DNA from: an uncultured Paracoccaceae bacterium
GTDB taxonomy: Bacteria; Pseudomonadota; Alphaproteobacteria; Rhodobacterales; Rhodobacteraceae
DNA length: 64,000 nt
Assembly (NCBI GenBank): GCA_947487205.1
Contig: CANKVU010000015.1
Coordinates: 1 to 64,000 of the forward strand
Direction: 5' to 3'
The translations under genes and the position numbers were made by a program. The notes below the pieces were generated by a model. The model worked only from the letters and a program-made list of their open reading frames with translations, was not told the origin of the DNA and did no database searches. Shown piece after piece: positions 7,777 through 17,817 of the stretch (positions are counted from its first letter, which is position 1; every line of letters begins with the position of its first letter).

Positions 7777-9255
7777 TCAGGTCCGCCCCGGGGGACGCCG
7801 CGGCCAGAGGGGCGCGAGCGCCAGGGCCATCGCCACGACCAGCCAGATCACCCGGCCCTGGTAGCGCCCCGCGGGTGCCGAGAGCGCCCCGCAGACGAAG
7901 GCGTTGGCCAGAAGCCCCACGGCGAGGAGCGCCACCGGCGCCCGGGCCTCCGGAACCCGCCAGACTAGGGCGAGCAGCGCCAGCGCCGCGGACAGGACCG
8001 AGAGGGCCTGCACCGTCTCCAACGCCGGAAACAGGCCCCGGGGCGGGCGCTGCAGGTCGATGCGGATCTCGTCCGGCCCGAGGATCCGGTACTCGGCGAA
8101 GCGCATTTCCGAGAATCCGATCTGCAAGATCTGTTCGACCGTGTTTCCCGCCGACGCCCATCCTTGGGCCCAGGGATCGTACCGAAGCACCTGCCAGGCC
8201 AGTGCCATCTCCTCGGCGGAGATGCGGCGCATCTGTGCGGGCGTGGCCCGGGTGCGGACATTGTCCTTCCCCCACAGCACCGCCCGGCTTGTCTCCGGAA
8301 AGCGGTCGTAGACCTCGCAGATGGTGAAGCCGTTTCCGGGGCAGGTCTCGGAGAGGTAGCGGATCGCCACGCCGTCCTCGAAGAGCCGCGCCAGCAGGAC
8401 GGGAAGCCGGCCCGGCGCGAGGCTGAGGCGGGGCGGCGCCTCGGAGCCCCGATCCCCGGCCCCTGCCGGTCGGGGCGCATCCGCGGGTCCGCCCCCTCCG
8501 CCGGCCCCGGCCATGACGACGGAAATGGCGAGATTGACGGCCAGCGCCAGGACGAGCGGCAGCTGGGCCAGGGCCGCGAGGGCGTATCGCCGGCGCCACA
8601 GGAACCACAGGCCCAGGGCGGTCCCGCTCGCCGCGGCGAGCGGGATGTGGCTGTAATGCACGAGGATCGCCGCCGTGGCGGCCAGGCAAAGCGCCCCCGC
8701 CAGGGGGCATCCGAGAATGCCTTCGCGACGCATCACCACGAGGGGGATCGCGATCAGCCAGGCCGCCTGGATGTCGGGCATGATCTGGGCGGCATAGAAC
8801 GGCAGGGTGGTGGCCAGCGCCGTGACGGCCCCGGCCGCGAGGCGCTGCAGCGGGCGCAGGGGCGCCATCATCAGCCAGATCAGCCAGGCGGTGACGAGCG
8901 CCATCGGCAGCACGGCCGCCATCGGACCGGCCGCCCGGGTGGCGACGTTCAAGAACACGGAATAGGGCACGGACCGGACGTTGTTCGCCGCGCCCGTCGC
9001 CTGCGCCCCCCCGCCGCCGGCCCCGGCGGAGGCGGTCTCCGCCGGGGCGCCCGCCACGGGGCCCGCGCCGAACAGGTCGTCCAGCCCCGTGCGGTCGAGG
9101 AAGAACCCGACCGCCTCGCCGCCGCCTTCGTAGTAGTTCGCGCTGTCGACGAACGCCGTCGGCGCCCCGGACCACAGGGCCGGCCAGAGCAGCAGGAGCG
9201 TCAGGACGCCGATTCCCGCCAGGTGGCCGATCCGGCCCTTGGTCCGTCCGCTCAT
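7777..9255 (-). CDS. Polytopic inner-membrane protein of unknown function
   Basis: 492 residues from the ATG at 9255. It opens with a membrane segment (GVLTLLLLWPALW), followed by a periplasmic-looking stretch with DSANYYEGGGEAVGFFLDRTGL and a Gly/Ala-rich low-complexity part. Seven to nine further hydrophobic segments follow, interrupted by a ~170-residue hydrophilic loop (about residues 250-415) containing two cysteines (ETCPGNGFTICEVY). The acidic residues after the first membrane segment and the large soluble loop recall GT-C-type membrane glycosyltransferases, but I see no diagnostic motif. It is transcribed alone and divergently from the glycosyltransferase at 9338. Confidence 0.6.
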   Translation of the reverse strand: MSGRTKGRIGHLAGIGVLTLLLLWPALWSGAPTAFVDSANYYEGGGEAVGFFLDRTGLDDLFGAGPVAGAPAETASAGAGGGGAQATGAANNVRSVPYSVFLNVATRAAGPMAAVLPMALVTAWLIWLMMAPLRPLQRLAAGAVTALATTLPFYAAQIMPDIQAAWLIAIPLVVMRREGILGCPLAGALCLAATAAILVHYSHIPLAAASGTALGLWFLWRRRYALAALAQLPLVLALAVNLAISVVMAGAGGGGGPADAPRPAGAGDRGSEAPPRLSLAPGRLPVLLARLFEDGVAIRYLSETCPGNGFTICEVYDRFPETSRAVLWGKDNVRTRATPAQMRRISAEEMALAWQVLRYDPWAQGWASAGNTVEQILQIGFSEMRFAEYRILGPDEIRIDLQRPPRGLFPALETVQALSVLSAALALLALVWRVPEARAPVALLAVGLLANAFVCGALSAPAGRYQGRVIWLVVAMALALAPLWPRRPPGRT

Positions 9256-9337
9256 GGTCCCGCCCTTGAAAGCCTTGCTGCTTTGCAGCACAGGTTTTCG
9301 GGTGAATCCAGTTCGGACAGGGACCAACGAGGTCGAA

Positions 9338-10216
9338 ATGGACGCTGTGCGGAAATCTCCGGCCGCGGAGGCGGTGATCGTCGTCCCGAGCTTCTCCCGG
9401 CCCCGGCAGCTCGAAACCTGCCTGGACCATCTCGCGGCGCTCGATGGCGGGCCGTGGCGGGTCGTGGTGGTCGATGACGGCTCGCCCCGACCGCTCGCCC
9501 CGGTCTGCGCGGCGGCCGGGCCGCATGTCACTTGCCTCCGCCAGGAGAACGGCGGCCCCGGCGCGGCCCGCAACGCCGGTGTCGCGGCCGCCGGGGGCGC
9601 GCGCTGGATCCTGTTCACCGATGACGATTGCCGCCCGCGCCCCGACTGGGCGGTGCGGCTCGTCGCGGCCCAGGGCGGCGTGGCCGGCCGCCTCGTCGGG
9701 GGCCGGATCGAGAACGCGCTGACCGACAACCCCTATTCGTCGGCAAGCCAGACGCTCGCCAACTACCTGACCGACCGCTATGCCGATCGCGACGGCGGCA
9801 TGGGCTTCTTCACCACCAACAACATGTGCTGCCTGCGCGCGGACTTCCTGGAGGCGGGCGGCTTCGATCCCGCCTTCCGGCAGGCCTCGGAGGATCGCGA
9901 CCTGTCGCTCAGGTGGAAGGACCGGGGCGGCACGCTCGTCCATGCCCCCGGAGCGGTGGTCGACCATGCCCATGCGCTCGACCTCGGCGGCTTCTGGCGC
10001 CAGCATGCGAGCTACGGACGGGGCGCGCGGCGGCTGCATCGCCGCATGGACCGCGACGGCGACCGGCGCGCGAAATTCGAGGCGCTGTCCTTCTATGCGG
10101 GGCTCCTGTCCCGGCGCGGGCCGGTCGAGGCGGCGCTCCTGGGGCTCAGCCAGGTGGCCACGGCGGCCGGCTACGCCCGCGCCCGCCTGGCCGAGCGATC
10201 CCGCGGCCCCGAATGA
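9338..10216 (+). CDS. Family 2 glycosyltransferase
   Basis: 292 residues. I chose the ATG at 9338, which has GAGG 5 nt upstream, over the longer open frame from 9239 that would overlap the divergent gene. GT-A motifs: VIVVPSFSRPRQLETCLDHL, VVVVDDGSPRPLAP, GGPGAARNAGVAAA, FTDDDCRPRPDW (DxD region near residue 95), NNMCCLRADFLEAGGFD and QASEDRDLSLRWKDRGG. First gene of a five-gene plus-strand run; the next gene begins 31 nt downstream after a GGAGGAG ribosome-binding site. Confidence 0.87.
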   Translation: MDAVRKSPAAEAVIVVPSFSRPRQLETCLDHLAALDGGPWRVVVVDDGSPRPLAPVCAAAGPHVTCLRQENGGPGAARNAGVAAAGGARWILFTDDDCRPRPDWAVRLVAAQGGVAGRLVGGRIENALTDNPYSSASQTLANYLTDRYADRDGGMGFFTTNNMCCLRADFLEAGGFDPAFRQASEDRDLSLRWKDRGGTLVHAPGAVVDHAHALDLGGFWRQHASYGRGARRLHRRMDRDGDRRAKFEALSFYAGLLSRRGPVEAALLGLSQVATAAGYARARLAERSRGPE

Positions 10217-10247
10217 GACCGCCCGAACGAACCCGGAGGAGCGCAGC

Positions 10248-11273
10248 ATGCCGACCCCATCGATCTGGCTTCTGACCTGCGTGGGCGTGGCGCACGACCT
10301 GGCGCTCCTGCCCCACTGGCTGCGTCACTACCTGGATCTCGGAATCGCGCCGGAACGGATCGTGGTGATCCTGAACGCCGCGGTCGAGGCCGATCCCGGC
10401 CTCGACCGCGCGCGGGAGATCCTCGCCGCCCATGGCGCGACCCGGCCGCCCGAGATCTGGATCGCCCCCTATACCTCCGGCACCATGTGGGCGCGGCGCG
10501 GCGCGGTGCAGGCGCGGATCTGCGCCCCCGGGGACTGGGTGCTGAACGCCGATGTGGACGAGTTCCATCGCTGGCCCGAGCCGGTGGCGGACTGCCTTGC
10601 GCGGGCCGCGGATCTCGGCGCCGACTGCGTGCAGGGGGTGATGATCGACCGTCTCGCCCCGGGCGGCGTCCTGGCCCCCGTGCGGGAGGCGCCGCACGTG
10701 CTGGAGCAGTTTCCGGTCCGCGCCGAGGTCGCCTGGTCGATCGGCGGGGCGAGCCCCGTCCACGGCCGTGGCGGCACCGTCAAGATGATGGCGGCGCGCG
10801 GCCGCCACCTGCCCCATCGCGGCGGCCACCGGCCCGCGATGGGCAGCGAGGTCTCCTATCTCTACCGCTATCCGCTGGGCTCCTTCCGGGAGATCGACGA
10901 CCCCGCCTTCCGCTTCTCGGTCCCGACCCAGGTCGATCACGTGCACTGGACGGAGACCCTGCCCGCCCGGCTGGAGACCCGCCTGGCCACGCCCGGCGTC
11001 AGCCCGGCGGGGGTGGAATACGGCCGGCGGCAGCTCGATCATTTCGGGCGCAACGCGGGCCGGATCGACCTTGCCCAGGTGGCGCTGGAAGAGGAGGTCG
11101 CGCCCGGGACCGCCGCGTGGCCCGAGAGGCTGGCCGAGCTCCGGCGGATGGGGCGGCGCAAGCCGCTGACCGCGCCGGTCCATCGCCTGGTGGACCGGCT
11201 GACCGGCCGCCGGACGCAATGGCTCCTTGCCACCGGGCGCAGGATCCTCGGGGCCGCGGAGGCGCGGCGATGA
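10248..11273 (+). CDS. Glycosyltransferase, family 2/92-like (Glyco_tranf_2_4 type)
   Basis: 341 residues from the ATG at 10248. The pattern is that of the proteins that begin by describing a walk along a horizontal sheet: WLLTCVGVAHDLALLPHWLRHYLDLG, then NADVDEFHRWPEP near residue 100, the DxD metal site, and VDHVHWTETL further on. Such enzymes are common in alphaproteobacterial surface-glycan clusters. The stop overlaps the start of the next gene in an ATGA, so translation of the two is coupled. The donor sugar is unknown. Confidence 0.75.
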   Translation: MPTPSIWLLTCVGVAHDLALLPHWLRHYLDLGIAPERIVVILNAAVEADPGLDRAREILAAHGATRPPEIWIAPYTSGTMWARRGAVQARICAPGDWVLNADVDEFHRWPEPVADCLARAADLGADCVQGVMIDRLAPGGVLAPVREAPHVLEQFPVRAEVAWSIGGASPVHGRGGTVKMMAARGRHLPHRGGHRPAMGSEVSYLYRYPLGSFREIDDPAFRFSVPTQVDHVHWTETLPARLETRLATPGVSPAGVEYGRRQLDHFGRNAGRIDLAQVALEEEVAPGTAAWPERLAELRRMGRRKPLTAPVHRLVDRLTGRRTQWLLATGRRILGAAEARR

Positions 11274-12481
11274 CCGGCTGGACACGGCGGCAGCTGACCT
11301 TCGGCAGCGAGCGGGGCGTGGTCCATGCCCACAGCTATTACGACATCCCCGTCTTCGACACGGCCGGCAGCCGCATCGCGGCGCTCCGGCACGACCATCC
11401 CGCCAGCCGCCACCCCGGCACCGCCGACGCGGTGGAGGTGGGCCTGGTCGAGGCCGACCGGCCGGGATCCTGGCATCCGCTGGGACGCAGCACCGCCTGG
11501 AGCTGGCAGCAGGGCCCGATGGCGCAATGGGTGCCCGCCGCGGACGGCGCCGGCGAGCGGCTGGTCTGGAACGACCGCGAGGGCGGCCGGTTCGTGGCGC
11601 GCCTGCTCGACCCTTCGTCCGGCGGCGGGCCCCTGACGCTGCCGATGCCGGTCTACGCGGTGATGCCCGGCGGCCGGTCCGGGCTGTCGGTGAACATGGC
11701 CCGCCTGCAGGTCCTGCGCCCGGGATACGGCTATGCCGTGGAGGAGGAGGCCCCCGGCATGCCGCGCCGGCCCGAGGACGACGGCATCTGGCAGGTGCCC
11801 TTCGACGGAGGGGCGCCGCGGCTTCTCCTGCCGCTGGCGCGGGCGGTGGATTTCCTGCTGGCGCGGCTGCCCGCGGCGGACCGGCTGCGCCACCGGCTGC
11901 TGCCCTATCATTACTGGTTCAACCACGTGAAGATCGCCCCCGGGGGCGGCCGCTTCACCGTCAAGCTGCGCTGGCGGCGCCGGGGCGGTCCGTGGTCTGG
12001 ACGCATGGGCGTCAGCCTGACCTGCGACACCGGCGGGGGGCGCGACCTGCGGCTTCTCGGGCGGGCGACCTCGCACGTGATCTGGCTCGACGACACGCGG
12101 CTCTATTATTTCGACGAGGGACGCCGCGACATGCCGCTCGTGGAGGATACCGCGCCCGCGGGGACGCGGAGGGGCCTGGTCGGCGGCGGCCTCGCGGCCA
12201 ACGTGCACCTGCGCCACCTGCCCCCCGCGCCCCCCGCGGGTGGCGCCCTTCCCCCCCGCATCGTGTACGACACGCCCTACCGGGAGGCGCCGGAATTGTG
12301 GGAGGCCAGCCCCGACGGGGCGGATCGCCGCCGGATCGCCGCCTTCTCGAACCACCGTCCCGCGAAGGGGCCGTTCCGCTGCGATCTGCATCCCGTCCCC
12401 GATGCGGCGGGCGACCGCCTCGTGGTCACCTCGACCGAGGACGGAGGGCGCCAGATCCATCTCCTCGAACGCGCGGGATGA
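11270..12481 (+). CDS. Predicted beta-propeller protein in the glycan operon, function unknown
   Basis: 403 residues, starting at the ATG in an ATGA overlap with the preceding gene and ending in an ATGA overlap with the next one. No signal peptide. Repeated short segments of the type found in six- or seven-bladed propellers occur along the length: SYYDIPVFDTAGSRIAALR, AQWVPAADGAGERLVWND, VKIAPGGGRFTVKLRW, VIWLDDTRLYYFDEG and DLHPVPDAAGDRLVVTST. Several conserved-looking histidines (YWFNHVKI near residue 219, SHVIW near 269, CDLHP near 373) and SWQQG recall oligogalacturonate-lyase-type propellers. The fold is an inference. Being sandwiched between two glycosyltransferases points to a role in glycan synthesis or processing. 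Confidence 0.55.
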   Translation: MTGWTRRQLTFGSERGVVHAHSYYDIPVFDTAGSRIAALRHDHPASRHPGTADAVEVGLVEADRPGSWHPLGRSTAWSWQQGPMAQWVPAADGAGERLVWNDREGGRFVARLLDPSSGGGPLTLPMPVYAVMPGGRSGLSVNMARLQVLRPGYGYAVEEEAPGMPRRPEDDGIWQVPFDGGAPRLLLPLARAVDFLLARLPAADRLRHRLLPYHYWFNHVKIAPGGGRFTVKLRWRRRGGPWSGRMGVSLTCDTGGGRDLRLLGRATSHVIWLDDTRLYYFDEGRRDMPLVEDTAPAGTRRGLVGGGLAANVHLRHLPPAPPAGGALPPRIVYDTPYREAPELWEASPDGADRRRIAAFSNHRPAKGPFRCDLHPVPDAAGDRLVVTSTEDGGRQIHLLERAG

Positions 12482-13473
12482 GCGCGTCCCCCCGCGTCAG
12501 CGTCATCCTGCCGGCCTATGACGTGGCCCCCTTCGTCGGGCGGACGGTCGCCTCCCTCGCCGCCCAGGACTGGCCAGGGATCGAGATCGTCGCCGTCGAC
12601 GACGGCTCCGCCGACGACACCGCCGCGGCGCTGGAGCGGGCGCTCGAGGATTTCCGCCGCTCGGGCCCGGAGCGATCCGCGACGCTCATGCGGCAGGAGA
12701 ATGCCGGCCTCGGCGCGGCGCGCAACGCCGCGCTGGCCCGCGCCACCGGCGAGCTGGTGCTCTTCGCCGACGGCGACGACCTGCTCGACCCCGGGGCGCT
12801 CTCCGCCCTCGTCGCGGCGCTCCTTTCCCCGCCCGAACCCTGCCTCGTCTTTCCGCGCTGCCGCTACATCGACGAGGATGGCGCGCCGTTGGGCCTCCAA
12901 TCCGGACACCGGCGGCGCCGGCTCACCGCGGTGGACCTGCTCTTCGAGAACCCGATCCACACCGATACGGGGGTATTGCTGCGCCGGCAGGCCCTGCAGC
13001 GGGCCGGACCCTTCGATCCCGGCCTTCCCTCGGCGATCGGGCTCGACGCCTGGCTCCGGGTGGCGGCCGGCCGGGGGGCCTGCATCGCCCAGGTGCCGCG
13101 GGTCCTCGTCTCCTACCGCCGCCACGGCCGCCAGATCACCGCCGACTGGCGCCGCCAGCGCGCCGGCTGGGAGGCAGTGGGCGCCCGCGCCCGCGCCCGC
13201 GGCCTTCTCGGAGCGCGCCGCCTGTCGCGCGCCCGGGCACGGGCGATGACGGTCTGGGCGGCGGGCGCCTATGCGGCCGGGGAGGAGGACGAGCTGCGCC
13301 GGCTGATGCGTGGGGCGCTCCTGCGCGATCCGGTCGCGGTCCTGGGAACCCGCCACGGCCGCCTGAAGCTGGCGGCGGCGGCGGCAAGCGGTTTGCCCCG
13401 ATCCTGGCAGGACCGCCTCATCCGGTGGCATCTGCGCCGAAGAGAGGGTTCCGCCGCGGAAGAACGGCGCTGA
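12478..13473 (+). CDS. Family 2 glycosyltransferase
   Basis: 331 residues, ATGA overlap with the preceding gene. Canonical GT-A features: VSVILPAYDVAPFVGRTVASL, VAVDDGSADDTAAAL, NAGLGAARNAALARATGE and FADGDDLLDPG near residue 95. The C-terminal ~100 residues are Arg- and Ala-rich and probably lie along the membrane. It ends the tightly coupled run 10248-13473. The following gene is 121 nt away. Confidence 0.87.
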   Translation: MSASPRVSVILPAYDVAPFVGRTVASLAAQDWPGIEIVAVDDGSADDTAAALERALEDFRRSGPERSATLMRQENAGLGAARNAALARATGELVLFADGDDLLDPGALSALVAALLSPPEPCLVFPRCRYIDEDGAPLGLQSGHRRRRLTAVDLLFENPIHTDTGVLLRRQALQRAGPFDPGLPSAIGLDAWLRVAAGRGACIAQVPRVLVSYRRHGRQITADWRRQRAGWEAVGARARARGLLGARRLSRARARAMTVWAAGAYAAGEEDELRRLMRGALLRDPVAVLGTRHGRLKLAAAAASGLPRSWQDRLIRWHLRRREGSAAEERR

Positions 13474-13594
13474 TCCGCCGCTTCGGGTTGCGGGACGCCG
13501 GCGACACACTAGGATCGCGTTCGATTTCCGGCCGGGCCACGGGCCGCCGTCGGACCCGTTCCTCGCGACAGATGCCCCAAGGACACGACGTATC

Positions 13595-15091
<1,497 letters not shown>

Positions 15092-16062
15092 CGCGCGCCC
15101 AGGCATAGCCCAGCCCGCCGCAGGCGTAATGCACCGCCAGGAGCGGCACGGCGAGCAGCGCCAGGCCCGGTCCCGCCTCGCGCCGGAGGCGGACGAGGAA
15201 GGCCCGGTTGGCCGCCGCGAGGACGAGGCAGGCCGCGCCCGCGAGCATCGCGGCGCCCGCCGGGCTGAGGGGCGCGACCGGGAGCGCCCAGACCAGGAGC
15301 CCCGCGCAGACGACCGACAGCCGCGCCGCCGGCGCCGTGTTCAACCCCTCGGGCAGGGCCGCGCCCTCCGACAGGAGAAGCCGCGCCCACGGGATCGCGC
15401 GGTCGAGAAGGTCGGTGCGGGCCATGGAGCCGAGCGTCCAGGCCTTCAGATGCGTGCCCTGGAGCCGCGGATCGAGCCGGATCGCGTGACCGGCCCGCGC
15501 CAGCGCCATGCCGAACTTCACGTCCTCCATCATGCGCTGGTCCGGATCGAACCCCCCCACGGCGTCGAACGCCCCGCGCCGCACCGCCCCGAGCCCGGTC
15601 CAGAAGGTCCCGGCGGGGCCGGCATTCTCCAGGTGGACGTGGCGGTGCAGGAGGTTGCGGAACCGGCTGACGGCCCCCGGGGCGCCGGGCCGGTCGTCAT
15701 AGGCGCCGAACACGGCCGAGATCCCCGATCCGGGCGCCAGGATTTCCGCGATCACCTTCCGGGCCGCCGCCCCCATCACCACGTCCGCATCCACGAAGAC
15801 GAGGATCTCCGCCCCCGCCGTGCCCGCCGCCCGGGCCCCGGCATTGCGCGCCGCCGCCGCGCCCCGGCGCGGTCCCGCCACGACGGCCACGCCGGCGGCG
15901 CGCGCGATCCCGCCGGTGCCGTCGGTGGAGCCGTCGTCGACGACCGTGATCTCGCCGGGCGCGAAGCCGGCCCGGCGCGCGCCCGCCAGGCAGGCGGGCA
16001 GGTAGCGCGCGGCCTGGCGGGCCGGGATCACCAGATGGGGGCCGCCGGCCGCCATCCCCGCC

Positions 16063-16707
16063 CTAGCCCTCGAACCGGTAGCCGAAGCGCTCGATCAGGG
16101 GCGCGTTCCGCCGCGCCACCAGGTCGACCAGTTCGGGGGTGTAGTAATCCTGGTAGGGGGTGCGTCGGGACCTGTTCAGGTGCGGGATCTCCACGCCCTC
16201 CGGCAGCCGCGCGACGATGGGGGCGAGGTCCTCCGCCAGGTGCTCGAAACGCAGGAGGCGCGACAGCGGGACGGGCGCGCCCGCGGCGTCGCACAGATGC
16301 TCCCACTGGGAGACGAAGCAGTGATACTGCACGAAGATCTCCGGCGTGGCGAATTTCAGCGGATTGGGATTGCGCCTGAGGCCGCGGGCCCAGTTCCCGG
16401 TCAGGAACTCCGCGAAGCCCGGGCGCCGCCACGGATAGGCCCGGGTGTTCCGGGTGACGTGCGTCCAGCCGGAGACGGCCCAGTCCCAGGGGTTGCGCAC
16501 CACCGCGAAGCTCCAGGTCCGCTCGAAGATGTCGGCCCCGAGGCGGGAGGCGGCGTAGCGCGCCGCGCCGTGCAGGTCCGCCATGCCGCGCACCGGGTGG
16601 GCGCGCGCGCCCGGCACCGTCTCGAAGGCGGAGGAGAGCGAGTAGCCGGCGGTCTTGGGCAGGTGCAGAAACAGCATGCCCTCGCGTTCCAGATGGACGG
16701 TGGCCAT
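16063..16707 (-). CDS. Sulfotransferase family 2-like protein
   Basis: 214 residues from the ATG at 16707. FLHLPKTAGYSLSSAF is the 5'-phosphosulfate-binding loop of the Sulfotransfer_2 type, and FAVVRNPWDWAVSGW is the 3'-phosphate-binding segment with its Arg and Asp. RFEHLAEDLAPIV and the C-terminal LIERFGYRFEG fit the family's end. It is shorter than many members but has both PAPS-contact motifs. It is distinct from the coiled-coil sulfotransferase at 3636-4739, so the glycan may be sulfated at two positions. No PAPS-synthesis genes are visible in the window. Confidence 0.8.
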   Translation of the reverse strand: MATVHLEREGMLFLHLPKTAGYSLSSAFETVPGARAHPVRGMADLHGAARYAASRLGADIFERTWSFAVVRNPWDWAVSGWTHVTRNTRAYPWRRPGFAEFLTGNWARGLRRNPNPLKFATPEIFVQYHCFVSQWEHLCDAAGAPVPLSRLLRFEHLAEDLAPIVARLPEGVEIPHLNRSRRTPYQDYYTPELVDLVARRNAPLIERFGYRFEG

Positions 16708-16709
16708 GG

Positions 16710-17699
16710 TCAGGCCTCCTCTCGTCCGCTGAGCCGGGTGCCGAAGGCCCGCAGCCGGTCCCCCCCGAAGGCGCGGAGCGCGCCGAGCGGGCCCAGGGCG
16801 CGCAGCTGCCCCCGCAGCCGTGCCCGGCGATTCCCCCCCGCCGCCTCGATCATCGGGCGGTCGCGCCGGAACTCGGGGGCCACCTCGAAGGCCTCGATCC
16901 GCCGCCGGACCGTGTCCGGCGTGATCCCGTCCCCGGCCAGCGGCGCCTTCTCCGACAGCCCCGCGGGCAAGAGGATCGCGTCGAGGGTCGAGGGAAAGGC
17001 GCGCAGGTCGATGGCCACCTTCTCGTTTTCCGGCAGCACCGTGAAATCCGTATGCTCGTTGATCGCCCGGGACAGGCACCACGACAGGTAGGCCACCCGC
17101 AGGTCCGCGTCCCCGTGCCCCATGCGCCGCCAGTAGCGGACGGCGTAATCCATGAACCGCTCGTGCTTGCGGGCATGGGTGAAGACCTTGCGGAAGATGT
17201 CGCGGTGATACTGCTCGTGGTCGTGCAATCCCGCCACCAGACCGGCCTCGGCGGTGCGATAGCCCCGCGCGCGCATCTGCTTCTTGACCCGCGTCTCCGG
17301 GCGGCGCTTCTTCGGGTCGAAGACGGCATGCTCCAGCGCCTCGGGCAGGAGCGCGGTGCGATAGAGATGCACGCCCGCCGCGCGGACCTGGCCCAGGAGC
17401 TTGTCGGCCACCCGCGCGTCCATCTCGAAGAGATCCCCGCCCGCCATGGCCTCGGCCTCGGCCACCAGCGCCGCGACGGCGCCCGGGGCGAGCAGCACGT
17501 CGGCATCGAGGCAGAGCGTCCAGGCCCGCCCCGCCGCCACGCCGGCCTCGAACCCGCGGCGCAGGGCGGCGCTGAACGGCACTTCGCGGATCACGCTGAC
17601 CCGGTCCGCGCCCACCTCGCCGGCCGCCAGCCGGATGCAGGCGGCCTCCGTGCGCTCGCCCGCGGCGCGGATCGCGACATGGCAATCGGGGGGGGTCAC
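16710..17699 (-). CDS. Putative glycosyltransferase, GT-A-like
   Basis: 329 residues from a GTG at 17699 with GGAGG 5 nt upstream. The N-terminal third resembles a minimal GT-A domain: SAALRRGFEAGVAAGRAWTLCLDADVLL, with DAD near residue 65. This is followed by HDHEQYHRDIFRKVFTHARKHE and a long helical, basic C-terminus. The canonical VDDGS segment is missing. The gene ends 2 nt before the sulfotransferase start, so they are co-transcribed. The assignment rests on the DxD-like motif and context. Confidence 0.6.
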   Translation of the reverse strand: MTPPDCHVAIRAAGERTEAACIRLAAGEVGADRVSVIREVPFSAALRRGFEAGVAAGRAWTLCLDADVLLAPGAVAALVAEAEAMAGGDLFEMDARVADKLLGQVRAAGVHLYRTALLPEALEHAVFDPKKRRPETRVKKQMRARGYRTAEAGLVAGLHDHEQYHRDIFRKVFTHARKHERFMDYAVRYWRRMGHGDADLRVAYLSWCLSRAINEHTDFTVLPENEKVAIDLRAFPSTLDAILLPAGLSEKAPLAGDGITPDTVRRRIEAFEVAPEFRRDRPMIEAAGGNRRARLRGQLRALGPLGALRAFGGDRLRAFGTRLSGREEA

Positions 17700-17817
17700 C
17701 TTCCCCTCCGCCCCGCCGGACGGGCAAGGGTCGCGATGGAACGGGTCTTGGCCATGGTTGCATCATCCGGCAATGTCCGGTCTCGGGTACCTGTGCCCGA
17801 TCGGGCCGCCCCATTCA

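Noticed and set aside
8164-9477. 437-codon open frame antisense to the membrane protein gene
   Set aside because: The Gln/Arg/Gly-rich product mirrors codon bias of the real gene on the other strand, which has clear membrane segments.
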